Source: Frankiales bacterium
GTDB lineage: Bacteria; Actinomycetota; Actinomycetes; Mycobacteriales; SCTD01
Assembly: GCA_025965615.1 (NCBI GenBank)
Contig: JAOPWP010000016.1
Location: 1-33,785 of the forward strand
Direction: 5' to 3'
Length of the DNA stretch: 33,785 bases
The notes beneath the pieces were generated by a model, which worked only from the letters and a program-made list of their open reading frames with translations, was not told the DNA's origin and did no database searches. Made by a program: the position numbers and the translations under genes. Positions 24,482 to 33,785 of this stretch are shown here, in pieces. The first letter of the stretch is position 1; the number at the start of each line of letters is the position of its first letter.

Positions 24482-25983
24482 TGCTCGATGATCTCGCTGA
24501 AGTAGCGCATCATGCGGACGCCAGGACGAGCCACGAGCCGCTCGGGGCGCATGGGCAGCCCCATGATCGCGCGCAGGTGCTCCTCGACGAGGTCCGCGCC
24601 TGCCGCCAGGCTCAGGGGGAGGCCGCCGGAGAACCGGGGGTTGACCTCGTGGACGGTCACCGTGCCGTCGTCAGCGACGAAGCCCTGCACGTTGGCCGGT
24701 CCGAGCAGCCCGACGGCCTTGAGCACCAGGCCGGACACGTGCTCCACCTCGGCGGACTCGAAGGTCTCGCCCTTCACCGAGATGCCCGCCTTCGTGGCCA
24801 GGCGCCAGCGGGGCACCGCGCCGACGAGGACGCCCGACGGGTCCACCAGCGCGTCGCAGGTGAACTCCCGGCCCGTCAGCCGGGTCTGCACGATCGGGTC
24901 GGGCACCGCCGCGAGCGCCGCCTTGAGCTGTACGCGGTTGGTGCAGAGGACGACGTCGCGGGAGCCCCGTCCGTACCTCGGCTTCACGATCCACGGTCCG
25001 CGGCCCTCTGGGAGCTCGGCCAAGGTCGTGCTCGGCACGGGCAGCCCGGCCGCCACGGTCGTCTCGTGGAACGCCCACTTGTCGGTGCACCGCCGGACGG
25101 CGTCGGCGTCCGGGAGCAGCGTGCGCACACCGGCCTCGTCGAGGAAGGCCTTGGCCGCGATCAGGGCGGGGTACTCCTCCGCGACCGTGCAGATGATCGC
25201 CTGGACGTTGCTCACGGTCGATGCACGCACCAGGGCCGCGACGTACACCGGGTCCGTGCACACGGGCAGGACGTGCGACTCGTGCCCGAGCCGCAGGCCC
25301 GCGGCGAGGGGGTCGGCGTCCGCCGCGATGACGTAGTGGCCGCGCTCGCGGAGGGCCTGGATGACGCTGACCCCGGCGGCCCCGCCGGCACCGGTCACGA
25401 GGACGCGCGTCTGCCCGAGGGCATCCGGATCGTCGACTGCCGGATGGTGACCGAGCGCCCCGGAGTTCTCGGGGACGGCCGCGGAGTGGGTGTCGGTCTT
25501 GCGCTGGAACTTCCCCGAGCGCTCCGGGTCCAGGGAGGGGACGACGGCCACGCCCGCGACGCCGGCGAGCAGCGGCGGCCCGACGGGAGCGGCTGGGCGC
25601 AGCTCGGGGTGGCGGTCGATGAACGCGCGGGCCCACAGCCGCAGCTCCACGACGGCCGCCGTCGACGCGGGTTCCCACTGGCGTGCGGCGACGGTACGGG
25701 TGACCGCGCGGAGCACGGCGGGGTCGTCCTCCGAGTGGACGACGCGCAGCAGGGCCTTCGCGTTGGTGGCGAGTCCCACCTCGCCGGCGTGGGCCACCGC
25801 GTCTGCACGCACGAGGGGGTCGTCGCTGCGCAGGGCCGACCGCAGGACGGCCCGGATGCGCACGGCCCGGCTCGTCCGCCAGGCCACGGCCAGCAGCAGG
25901 ACCGCGCCGCCGACTGCCAGCAGCCAGTCGGCCGACAGACCCAGGCCGGTCTGTTGTGCGGCGAGGCCCGCGGAAGTGGTCAT
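24478..25983 (-). CDS. Membrane-anchored HEAT-like / ATP-grasp fusion protein
   Basis: A 501-aa protein of unusual build. Residues 19-35 form one transmembrane helix. Residues 50-108 hold two HEAT-like helical repeats (SDDPLVRADAVAHAGEVG and EDDPAVLRAVTRTVAARQW). A linker (about 125-180) leads to a Rossmann-type pre-ATP-grasp domain (TRVLVTGAGGAAGVSVIQAL, 182-201) and an ATP-grasp domain like that of carbamoyl-phosphate synthase or PylC: CTDKWAFHE, WIVKPRYGRGS (321-331), REFTCDALV, and metal-binding VHEVNPRFSGG (434-444). ATP-grasp enzymes ligate a carboxylate to an amine or thiol through acyl phosphate. The substrate is unknown; an amide bond to an amino sugar is one guess. ATG at 25983, weak ribosome site; 46 nt after the exosortase gene. 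Confidence 0.8.
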   Translation of the reverse strand: MTTSAGLAAQQTGLGLSADWLLAVGGAVLLLAVAWRTSRAVRIRAVLRSALRSDDPLVRADAVAHAGEVGLATNAKALLRVVHSEDDPAVLRAVTRTVAARQWEPASTAAVVELRLWARAFIDRHPELRPAAPVGPPLLAGVAGVAVVPSLDPERSGKFQRKTDTHSAAVPENSGALGHHPAVDDPDALGQTRVLVTGAGGAAGVSVIQALRERGHYVIAADADPLAAGLRLGHESHVLPVCTDPVYVAALVRASTVSNVQAIICTVAEEYPALIAAKAFLDEAGVRTLLPDADAVRRCTDKWAFHETTVAAGLPVPSTTLAELPEGRGPWIVKPRYGRGSRDVVLCTNRVQLKAALAAVPDPIVQTRLTGREFTCDALVDPSGVLVGAVPRWRLATKAGISVKGETFESAEVEHVSGLVLKAVGLLGPANVQGFVADDGTVTVHEVNPRFSGGLPLSLAAGADLVEEHLRAIMGLPMRPERLVARPGVRMMRYFSEIIEQ

Positions 25984-26029
25984 GGCGATCGATCGGATGA
26001 TCTCGGGAGGACCTTGAGACGACGGGCGC

Positions 26030-26566
26030 TCACAGGACGTCGCTGGTGCGCGCCGCCCGCGGAATCCGGGCCGAGGCGCTCGGGAGCAGCAGGTACAGCA
26101 TGAGCAGGAAGCCGCACAGGGTGTAGGCGAGTCCGAACACCGTCCCGACCCAGTCGTGCAGCAGGACCAGGCCGCCCGGGCCGAACTCGAGTCCGCCCCA
26201 GAGGGACAACGCGATCCGGGCCACGTTGCAGGACAGGACGAAGGTCGCGGCGACGCAGAAGGCCGCAGCCCTGCGGGGCACCGGTCCCCTGAGCACGCAC
26301 AAGGCGATGGCGCCGAGCGCCAGGATCGCGACGAGCGAGGAGCAGAAGGGGGTCAGGACCGCCCGGAAGGGCTCCTCCACCGGCGGCAGCACCTGGAACA
26401 CGTGTCCGGGGAGCACCGACACGTTCCCCCCGAACGCCCCGAACAGGGCGAGCACCGCGTTCTCCTCGAGCGTGCGCAGTGGGCCGTTGAGCAGGCGGAA
26501 CCCTCCGAGAGCGAGCCCGACGCTGAGGGCGAGCGCCAGCAGGACGCGCACCCGCCGCTCGGTCAC
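26030..26566 (-). CDS. Exosortase/archaeosortase-family protein
   Basis: A 178-aa polytopic membrane protein with about five hydrophobic segments. The exosortase catalytic triad is visible: Cys75 in LTPFCSSLVAI, Arg117 in SCNVARIALSL and His137 in LHDWVGTVFGL, each after or within a hydrophobic helix in the expected order. Exosortases are membrane transpeptidase-like enzymes that process C-terminal sorting signals (PEP-CTERM and relatives), usually in strains that make extracellular polysaccharide. It is shorter than EpsH-type fusions and equals the bare core. The GTG at 26566 overlaps the glycosyltransferase stop as GTGA. The candidate client is the secreted protein at 21947-22600. I cannot place it in a named subfamily. 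Confidence 0.8.
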   Translation of the reverse strand: MTERRVRVLLALALSVGLALGGFRLLNGPLRTLEENAVLALFGAFGGNVSVLPGHVFQVLPPVEEPFRAVLTPFCSSLVAILALGAIALCVLRGPVPRRAAAFCVAATFVLSCNVARIALSLWGGLEFGPGGLVLLHDWVGTVFGLAYTLCGFLLMLYLLLPSASARIPRAARTSDVL

Positions 26567-28008
26567 CGGGACCCGGTCGAGACGTCCAGGTCGACCCGCT
26601 CGGGCAGCTGCCGCCGCTCCGGCAGCGCCGACCACGACGATCGCGCGGTCTTGGCCCAGGAGTAGGGCCGTCCGAGCACACCTTCGATCCAGGCCCGCGT
26701 GCAGACGAGCATGAAGACGAAGAACAGGGGCGTCATCAGCACCATGGACACCGCGGCCCGCCGGGGGGCACGCCCCACCAGCAGGCCCACGGCGAGCTCG
26801 CAGAAGGGCCCGGCGAACAGCAGCGCGGCCAGCGGCAGCATCTCGAAGACGGTGATGGACGGGCCGATGCCGACCACGCGCAGCACGGCGCTGAGCAGGG
26901 AGATCGCGCAGAGCACGGGCACGTGGTAGACGAGCAGGAACATGATCGTCTCCAGCTTGCTCGCCCAGCTGAGGTGCGGTGACAGCAGCACGGCCTTGCG
27001 GTAGTCCCGCCACGCCTGCTGGTGCCCGCGGGCCCAGCGGTACCTCTGGGTCTTGAAGCGACGGAGGGTGGTGGCCCCCTCCTCGGTGTCGACGGCCATG
27101 ATGTCGTAGCGGATCGTGCCGCCGGTCAGCAGGACCCGGAGGGTCAGGTCGGTGTCCTCCGTGACGCTGGCCGGGTTCCAGCCACCGAGCTCGCGCAGCG
27201 TCGAGGCGCGGACGGCGCAGTTCGCCCCGCCGTAGGCCGGCAGCTCGAACAGGGCCTGCCGCCCGTACTCGTTGACGATGTAGCCGGAGAAGTAGTCGAT
27301 GGCGATGGACCGAGCGAGCCTGGCCTCCACGGAGTTGCGGATGACGCACCGGCCCTGCACCGCATCGACCCGGGGGTCCTGGAAGTGCCGGACGAGGCAG
27401 CCGATGACGTTGCGCCGCGGGATGTGGTCGGCGTCGAAGACGACGACGACCTCGCCCCGCGCGAGCTCGGCAGCGTCGTTGAGGGCGCCCGACTTCCCGC
27501 CGCCGGCACCCGGCAGACGGTGCAGCACGCGGATGTGGGACTCCGAGACGGTCAGCTCGTCCAGCAGCGCGCCCGTGCCGTCGGTCGAGCCGTCGTCCAC
27601 CAGGATGATCTCGAGCCGCGACCGCGGGTAGTGCAGGGCGACCAGGCCCTGGACCAGGGCCCTCGCGACGAGGGCCTCGTCGTGGCAGGCGACGAGCACG
27701 GAGACGTTCGGCTGGTACTGCAGGTCCACGTCGACGCGGTCGTACAGGTCGTCCCCCGCCCACCGCACCGCCGCAGCGGCGAAGGCCACGTGGCGCAGGA
27801 AGAAGGCGAGGAAGGCCAGGTTGATCAGGACCGTCGCCCCGACGAGGACCGAGCCGATGCCGAAGGCGGCCACGGCGACCAGGGCCGCACCGCCCAGGAC
27901 CAGGAACGTCCACGGGGCGCCCTCGGGCCGACCGCGCTGACCGCTGGGCAGCGCGGCCGGGCCCCTCAGCGGAGGGGGCAGCGGAGGCTGGGCAACGCTG
28001 GGGATCAC
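26563..28008 (-). CDS. Processive family 2 glycosyltransferase
   Basis: A 481-aa membrane glycosyltransferase of the cellulose/hyaluronan/poly-GlcNAc synthase type. Two helices (about 33-70) precede a GT-A catalytic domain (about 101-300): VSVLVACHDEA, ILVDDGSTDGTG (Asp138/139), FDADHIP (DxD, 182-184), TEDTDL (catalytic Asp255) and the processivity motif QRYRW (291-295). Three or four C-terminal helices would form the translocation pore. The sugar is not certain; a PIG-L deacetylase and UDP-GlcNAc epimerase beside it favour an N-acetylhexosamine polymer. The GTG at 28008 overlaps the PIG-L stop as GTGA. The polymer would be extruded through the plasma membrane. Confidence 0.9.
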   Translation of the reverse strand: MIPSVAQPPLPPPLRGPAALPSGQRGRPEGAPWTFLVLGGAALVAVAAFGIGSVLVGATVLINLAFLAFFLRHVAFAAAAVRWAGDDLYDRVDVDLQYQPNVSVLVACHDEALVARALVQGLVALHYPRSRLEIILVDDGSTDGTGALLDELTVSESHIRVLHRLPGAGGGKSGALNDAAELARGEVVVVFDADHIPRRNVIGCLVRHFQDPRVDAVQGRCVIRNSVEARLARSIAIDYFSGYIVNEYGRQALFELPAYGGANCAVRASTLRELGGWNPASVTEDTDLTLRVLLTGGTIRYDIMAVDTEEGATTLRRFKTQRYRWARGHQQAWRDYRKAVLLSPHLSWASKLETIMFLLVYHVPVLCAISLLSAVLRVVGIGPSITVFEMLPLAALLFAGPFCELAVGLLVGRAPRRAAVSMVLMTPLFFVFMLVCTRAWIEGVLGRPYSWAKTARSSWSALPERRQLPERVDLDVSTGSR

Positions 28009-28703
28009 CGGCTCAGGGTGCTGACGGAGGCCAGGTGCTCGAGCGGATCGGCTTCCGGTGCGCGCTCGACGAAGGCGTTGTCCGCCTTCGCCGGACGCAC
28101 GATGTCCCAGACGAAGCGCGTCGTCTCGAAGGGCTCGGCGTAGCCGATCCGGGCCCGGCTGCCCCAGTACCGGCAGCCGGCCTCGACGGCTTCCAGGTCG
28201 ACCATCGCGCACTGGGTGACCTGCGACCAGTGGGCCTCGAGCGCCGCGAGCTTGCCGCGCATCGTGCTCTCGACGTCGACGAAGACCGACGGCGCGAAGG
28301 TCGTGGTCGAGGGCGACTGGTAGTAGAGGACCCGTGCGGTGCGACGGGAGGCCGCGTGGGCCGACTGCGAGGTCGCGACGTGGTCCTGGTGGGTGTCTGC
28401 GGGTGCGTGGACGTAGACGATGTCGGCCCCGGTGCTGCGCACTGCGGCGTCCAGGACCGCGACGGACGCCCGGCCCGCCGGGATCTCGTTGTCGGGGAAG
28501 CCGCCCCAGAGCAGCTGCGCGCCGATGATCCGGGCAGCGTGCTCCTGCTCCTGCGCGCGGGACACGACGCCCTGGGGACCGTGCTCCACTTCGCTCATCA
28601 CCAGCATGGTGACCTCGTCGCCCACCTCGACGTGGCGCAGGAGGGCGCCAGCGCAGCCGAGCTCGATGTCATCCGGGTGCGCGCCCACGGCCAGGACCCT
28701 CAC
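28005..28703 (-). CDS. PIG-L family deacetylase
   Basis: A 232-aa zinc-dependent LmbE/PIG-L family N-deacetylase. The metal-binding AHPDD motif is at the start (VGAHPDDIELGCAGAL, residues 7-22) and the third ligand region is HAPADTHQDHVATS (HxxH). Family members deacetylate GlcNAc-containing substrates such as GlcNAc-PI, GlcNAc-inositol or glycopeptides. Here it heads an operon with a polysaccharide synthase, so it may deacetylate a GlcNAc precursor or acceptor. No signal peptide, so it acts in the cytoplasm. The GTG at 28703 has GGAGGAG 4 nt upstream. Mycothiol deacetylase MshB is related, but the context argues against that role. Confidence 0.88.
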   Translation of the reverse strand: MRVLAVGAHPDDIELGCAGALLRHVEVGDEVTMLVMSEVEHGPQGVVSRAQEQEHAARIIGAQLLWGGFPDNEIPAGRASVAVLDAAVRSTGADIVYVHAPADTHQDHVATSQSAHAASRRTARVLYYQSPSTTTFAPSVFVDVESTMRGKLAALEAHWSQVTQCAMVDLEAVEAGCRYWGSRARIGYAEPFETTRFVWDIVRPAKADNAFVERAPEADPLEHLASVSTLSR

Positions 28704-28966
28704 GGCACTCCTCCTCCACGCACTCGAACGTGCCGGTCACCAGCCCCGCCCGGGCGGACCTGGGCGATCACTCTGGAAGGATCTTCGGACGCATCCAGGG
28801 TTCCTTGACCCTCCATCGGCCTACAGAAGGCGGCGTCTTCATCACCCGGATGGCTCGTGCCCTGGCGGCCGGCGTGTGCCGCCGCACCTGCTACCGCGCC
28901 AGGGCGTGCTCCCGGCACGAGGGTCCGGAGGGAACCCGGCGGGCGCGGCGGCCGTCCCGACCCGGC
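28704..28966 (-). promoter_or_regulatory. Structured leader / intergenic region between glnD and PIG-L
   Basis: 263 nt with two adjacent inverted repeats: CGTGC/GCACG (28905-28909 and 28915-28919) and a perfect 9-bp pair GCCCTGGCG/CGCCAGGGC (28859-28867 and 28897-28905, loop 29 nt). They lie 48-108 nt past the glnD stop, so they could terminate glnD or fold in the leader of the PIG-L operon. No confident promoter boxes were seen. The operon must have a promoter here or be read through from glnD. Confidence 0.4.
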
Positions 28967-31309
28967 TCAGCCAGGCTCGTTCGACGGCCGGGCGGCCGCC
29001 AGGACCCGCCGCTCGACCTCGTCGCGCAGGGCCGGGTCCGTGAGGGGACCACCGTCGGGGCCGACTACGTAGAAGGCGTCCACGACGTCGTCCCCCAGCG
29101 TCGAGACGTGGGCCGTCCGGACGTCGAGCCCGCAGTCGTCGAGCGCGGCCGTCAGGCGGTGCAGGACCCCGAGGGAGTCGGGGGCACGGACCTCGACGAC
29201 CGTGGCGGTGTGCGAGGCGTCGTCCACGAGCCGGACGACCGGCGGAGCGGCGCGAGCAAGGCGCGCGTACGCGGCTTCGCGAGTGGCCAGGCGCTCCTGG
29301 ACCGGGAGGCCTCCCCCGATCGCACGCAGCAGGTCGGTCTGGACGACCGACCAGTCCGGCCACGCCCCGAACCGGGGAGCGACCCGGAACACCAGCAGGC
29401 CGGTCTCCTGCGTCGAGCTGGCCCACGCCGAGCGCACGTCCAGGCGGTGCAGTGCCAGCACCCCCGCGGTCACGGCGAGCAGCCCCTGCCGGTCCGGCGC
29501 GACGACCATGACCTCGTCCTCGTGGTGCCCGAGCGCCGGCCCGCCCCGGGCCACCAGCTCGGACTGCCACTCGGCGAGCGGGGCCGGCGCAGGGACCGGT
29601 GTGCCCGACAGCAGCGACCGCGTCCGGTCGGCCAGCTCGCAGACGAGCCGGGCCTTCCACGGGCTCCAGGCGGCCGGACCGGTGGCGAGGGAGTCGGCCT
29701 CGGTGAGGGCCTCGAGCAGCTCGAGCACCTCTTGCGAGCCGACCTGGTCAGCGACGGCAGCTGCCGTCGCAGGGTCAGCCAGGTCGCGACGGGTGGCGAC
29801 GTCGGGCAGCAGGAGGTGGTGCTGCACCATGCGCACCAGCACCTCGACGTCCGCCCCGCGCAGACCCATCCGCGGACCGATCTCCGCGACCATCTCCGCA
29901 CCCACGTCGCTGTGGTCCCCGGGACGGCCCTTGCCGATGTCGTGCAGGAGGGCGCCGATCAGCAGCAGGTCCGGCCGGGCGACCTGCCGGGTGAGTGCGG
30001 CGGCCTCCGCGGCCGTCTCGACGAGGTGCCGATCCACGGTGAAGCGGTGGAAGCTGTTGCGCTGCGGGCGGCTCCGGACCTCGTCCCACTCGGGGAAGAG
30101 GCCGACGAGCAGCCCGGCCTGGTCCAGGTGCTCGAAGACGGGGACCGCTCCCGGGCCGGCCGCCAGCAGGCTGACCAGCTCGTCGAGTGCCGCGCGCGGC
30201 CACGGCTGCGGCAGCGGCGGGCAGGTGCGAGCGAGCCGGTCGAGGGTGGCTGGAGCGACGGGAAGGCCGGCGTGGGCCGCGGCGGATGCGACCCGCAGGA
30301 CGAGCACCGGGTCCGACGCCGGGTCGGCGGCGCGGGCCAGGACCACCTCTCCGTCCTGCGACACGACGTCGTCGGCGAGCGGGGTGCGGACAGGGCCGCG
30401 ACCTGCACCCGGCCGGCCGGCACCGGGGAGTCGGAACCCGAGCCGGCGCCGGGGTGCTGAGGCCGCGACCCGGCGCCAGGTGGTCTCCGCCGCGTAGACG
30501 ATGGTCCGGGCCGCGGTGCTGACCGCCGCCATCAGGGCGTCCGCGTCGTCGTGGCCCAGCGCCGCTGCCACGGCGTCCTGCTCCTGCAGGAGGAGCCGGT
30601 CGACCGTGCTGCGTCCCGAGCTGCCGGTGCGCCGGTGCAGCTCACCCCGTACGTCCAGCAGGAGCTCGTGCGCGGACAGGACCGCCGCGCCGGGCGGGTC
30701 GGCGCGCTGACTGGCCGCGACCGCCTGGAGAGCGTGCACGTCGCGCAGGCCGCCCCTCGCGCTCTTCAGGTCGGGCTCGAGCAGGAACGCCACCTCGCCG
30801 TGCTCGCGGGCCCGCTGCTCCCCCGCCTCGCGCAGCTCGGGCAGGCGTCGCTCCGCGTCGCGGCGCCAGGCCGCTCGCGCTGCGCTGAGCAGCTCGGCGC
30901 TGAGGGCGGCCTCGCCGGCGACGTGGCGCGCGTCGAGCAGGCCGAGCGCTGCCTTCAGGTCCTCACGCGCCACGCCGACGGCCTCGTCGACGGTGCGGAC
31001 CGAGTGGTCGAGCCCCACGGAGGCGTCCCAGACCGGGTACCAGACCTGATCGGCCAGGGCCGCGACGTCCGTGCGCCTGCCGTCGTGGACCAGCACGAGG
31101 TCGAGGTCGGACCCGGCGGCCACCTCGCGGCGCCCCAGGCCCCCGACCGCGACCAGCGCAGCCCCGGGGCCGGGATCGCCCAGCAGCGCCGAGAGCCAGC
31201 CGTCGTAGAGGTCGACCAGCCCCGCCCGCAGAGCCGCGCCGGTCAGGCTGGACGCGAGCAGGGACGCACGGGCGGCCTTGACCTGCGCAGCGCTGGGCGG
31301 GGCGGTCAC
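28967..31309 (-). CDS. glnD: PII uridylyl/adenylyl-transferase GlnD
   Basis: A 780-aa bifunctional sensor that modifies PII on Tyr51 when glutamine is low and removes the group when it is high; in actinobacteria the modification is usually adenylylation. The nucleotidyltransferase motif GGLGRREVAAGSDLDL (56-71) carries the metal-binding Asp pair. A helical region and the HD hydrolase domain (FTVDRHLVET, LLIGALLHDIGKGRPGDHSDVGAE) follow, then two C-terminal ACT domains (about 605-670 and 715-780; TATVVEVRAPDSLGVLHRLT). The GTG at 31309 begins 37 nt after the nearest PII gene. It is the likely modifier of all three PII proteins upstream. Confidence 0.95.
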   Translation of the reverse strand: MTAPPSAAQVKAARASLLASSLTGAALRAGLVDLYDGWLSALLGDPGPGAALVAVGGLGRREVAAGSDLDLVLVHDGRRTDVAALADQVWYPVWDASVGLDHSVRTVDEAVGVAREDLKAALGLLDARHVAGEAALSAELLSAARAAWRRDAERRLPELREAGEQRAREHGEVAFLLEPDLKSARGGLRDVHALQAVAASQRADPPGAAVLSAHELLLDVRGELHRRTGSSGRSTVDRLLLQEQDAVAAALGHDDADALMAAVSTAARTIVYAAETTWRRVAASAPRRRLGFRLPGAGRPGAGRGPVRTPLADDVVSQDGEVVLARAADPASDPVLVLRVASAAAHAGLPVAPATLDRLARTCPPLPQPWPRAALDELVSLLAAGPGAVPVFEHLDQAGLLVGLFPEWDEVRSRPQRNSFHRFTVDRHLVETAAEAAALTRQVARPDLLLIGALLHDIGKGRPGDHSDVGAEMVAEIGPRMGLRGADVEVLVRMVQHHLLLPDVATRRDLADPATAAAVADQVGSQEVLELLEALTEADSLATGPAAWSPWKARLVCELADRTRSLLSGTPVPAPAPLAEWQSELVARGGPALGHHEDEVMVVAPDRQGLLAVTAGVLALHRLDVRSAWASSTQETGLLVFRVAPRFGAWPDWSVVQTDLLRAIGGGLPVQERLATREAAYARLARAAPPVVRLVDDASHTATVVEVRAPDSLGVLHRLTAALDDCGLDVRTAHVSTLGDDVVDAFYVVGPDGGPLTDPALRDEVERRVLAAARPSNEPG

Positions 31310-31345
31310 GGCGGGCCCGACGTCACGGGCCAGGACCCCCGGGCG

Positions 31346-33785
<2,440 letters not shown>

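Noticed and set aside
26030-27913. A 627-codon open frame that would fuse a long N-terminal part to the exosortase.
   Set aside because: The upstream part is an alternative frame of the glycosyltransferase. The GTG at 26566 with a GTGA overlap gives a clean exosortase.
28812-28866. Resemblance of the PIG-L leader (minus strand) to a c-di-GMP-I (GEMM) riboswitch: CAGGGCA, a small CATC/GATG hairpin, GACGC and a GCCGATGG end.
   Set aside because: The most conserved GEMM core GACGCAAAGCC reads GACGCCGCC here, and the second helical arm with its receptor is missing. A covariance-model search would decide; I do not call it.
28700-28918. 72-codon frame upstream of the PIG-L gene.
   Set aside because: No ribosome site, no recognisable sequence, and it spans the inverted repeats; more likely non-coding leader.

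Overview
The window is about 33.8 kb of very GC-rich (roughly 72-75 % by eye) DNA with frequent GTG starts, 4-nt GTGA/ATGA gene overlaps and strong codon bias. Gene content and order (rpsP-KH-rimM-trmD-rplS-lepB-rnhB-DUF2469, comM-dprA-xerC-whiG, amtB-PII-glnD, an F420-type nitroreductase, a WS/DGAT acyltransferase) point to a chromosomal segment of a mycelial or motile actinobacterium, probably near Kineosporiales, Frankiales or Geodermatophilales. The genus cannot be fixed from the sequence alone. No rRNA, tRNA, CRISPR array or insertion sequence was seen.

Most genes lie on the minus strand, so transcription mainly runs from high to low coordinates. Positions 33785-28967 hold a nitrogen-sensing block: amtB (its 5' end is cut by the window edge), three tandem PII genes and glnD. 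A perfect 14-bp hairpin separates the first two PII genes from the third. Positions 28703-22608 hold a tightly coupled minus-strand operon: PIG-L deacetylase, processive family 2 glycosyltransferase, small exosortase/archaeosortase-like protease, membrane-anchored HEAT-like/ATP-grasp fusion, UDP-GlcNAc 2-epimerase and HAD hydrolase. It converges on a plus-strand gene (21947-22600) for a secreted protein with a C-terminal hydrophobic/basic tail that could be a sorting signal. This is the most novel part: a candidate surface polysaccharide and protein-sorting system inserted between glnD and ffh.

Positions 21776-10274 hold housekeeping genes: ffh, a plus-strand MFS/AI-2E transporter pair, the rpsP to lepB ribosome/tRNA-modification/secretion operon, a Nudix hydrolase, rnhB, DUF2469, a low-complexity hypothetical, a plus-strand F420 nitroreductase-like gene and yraN. 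Positions 10010-4966 are an accessory block (flavin oxidoreductase, endolysin-like peptidase, acyl-CoA ligase plus wax-ester/triacylglycerol synthase) that separates yraN from its usual partners. Positions 4734-13 hold comM, dprA, xerC and the WhiG/FliA sigma factor.

Three convergent gene pairs end inside perfect or near-perfect hairpins that contain both stop codons. The fourth (AI-2E transporter/ffh) ends in a three-copy 16-bp tandem repeat that places TAG stops in all six frames.
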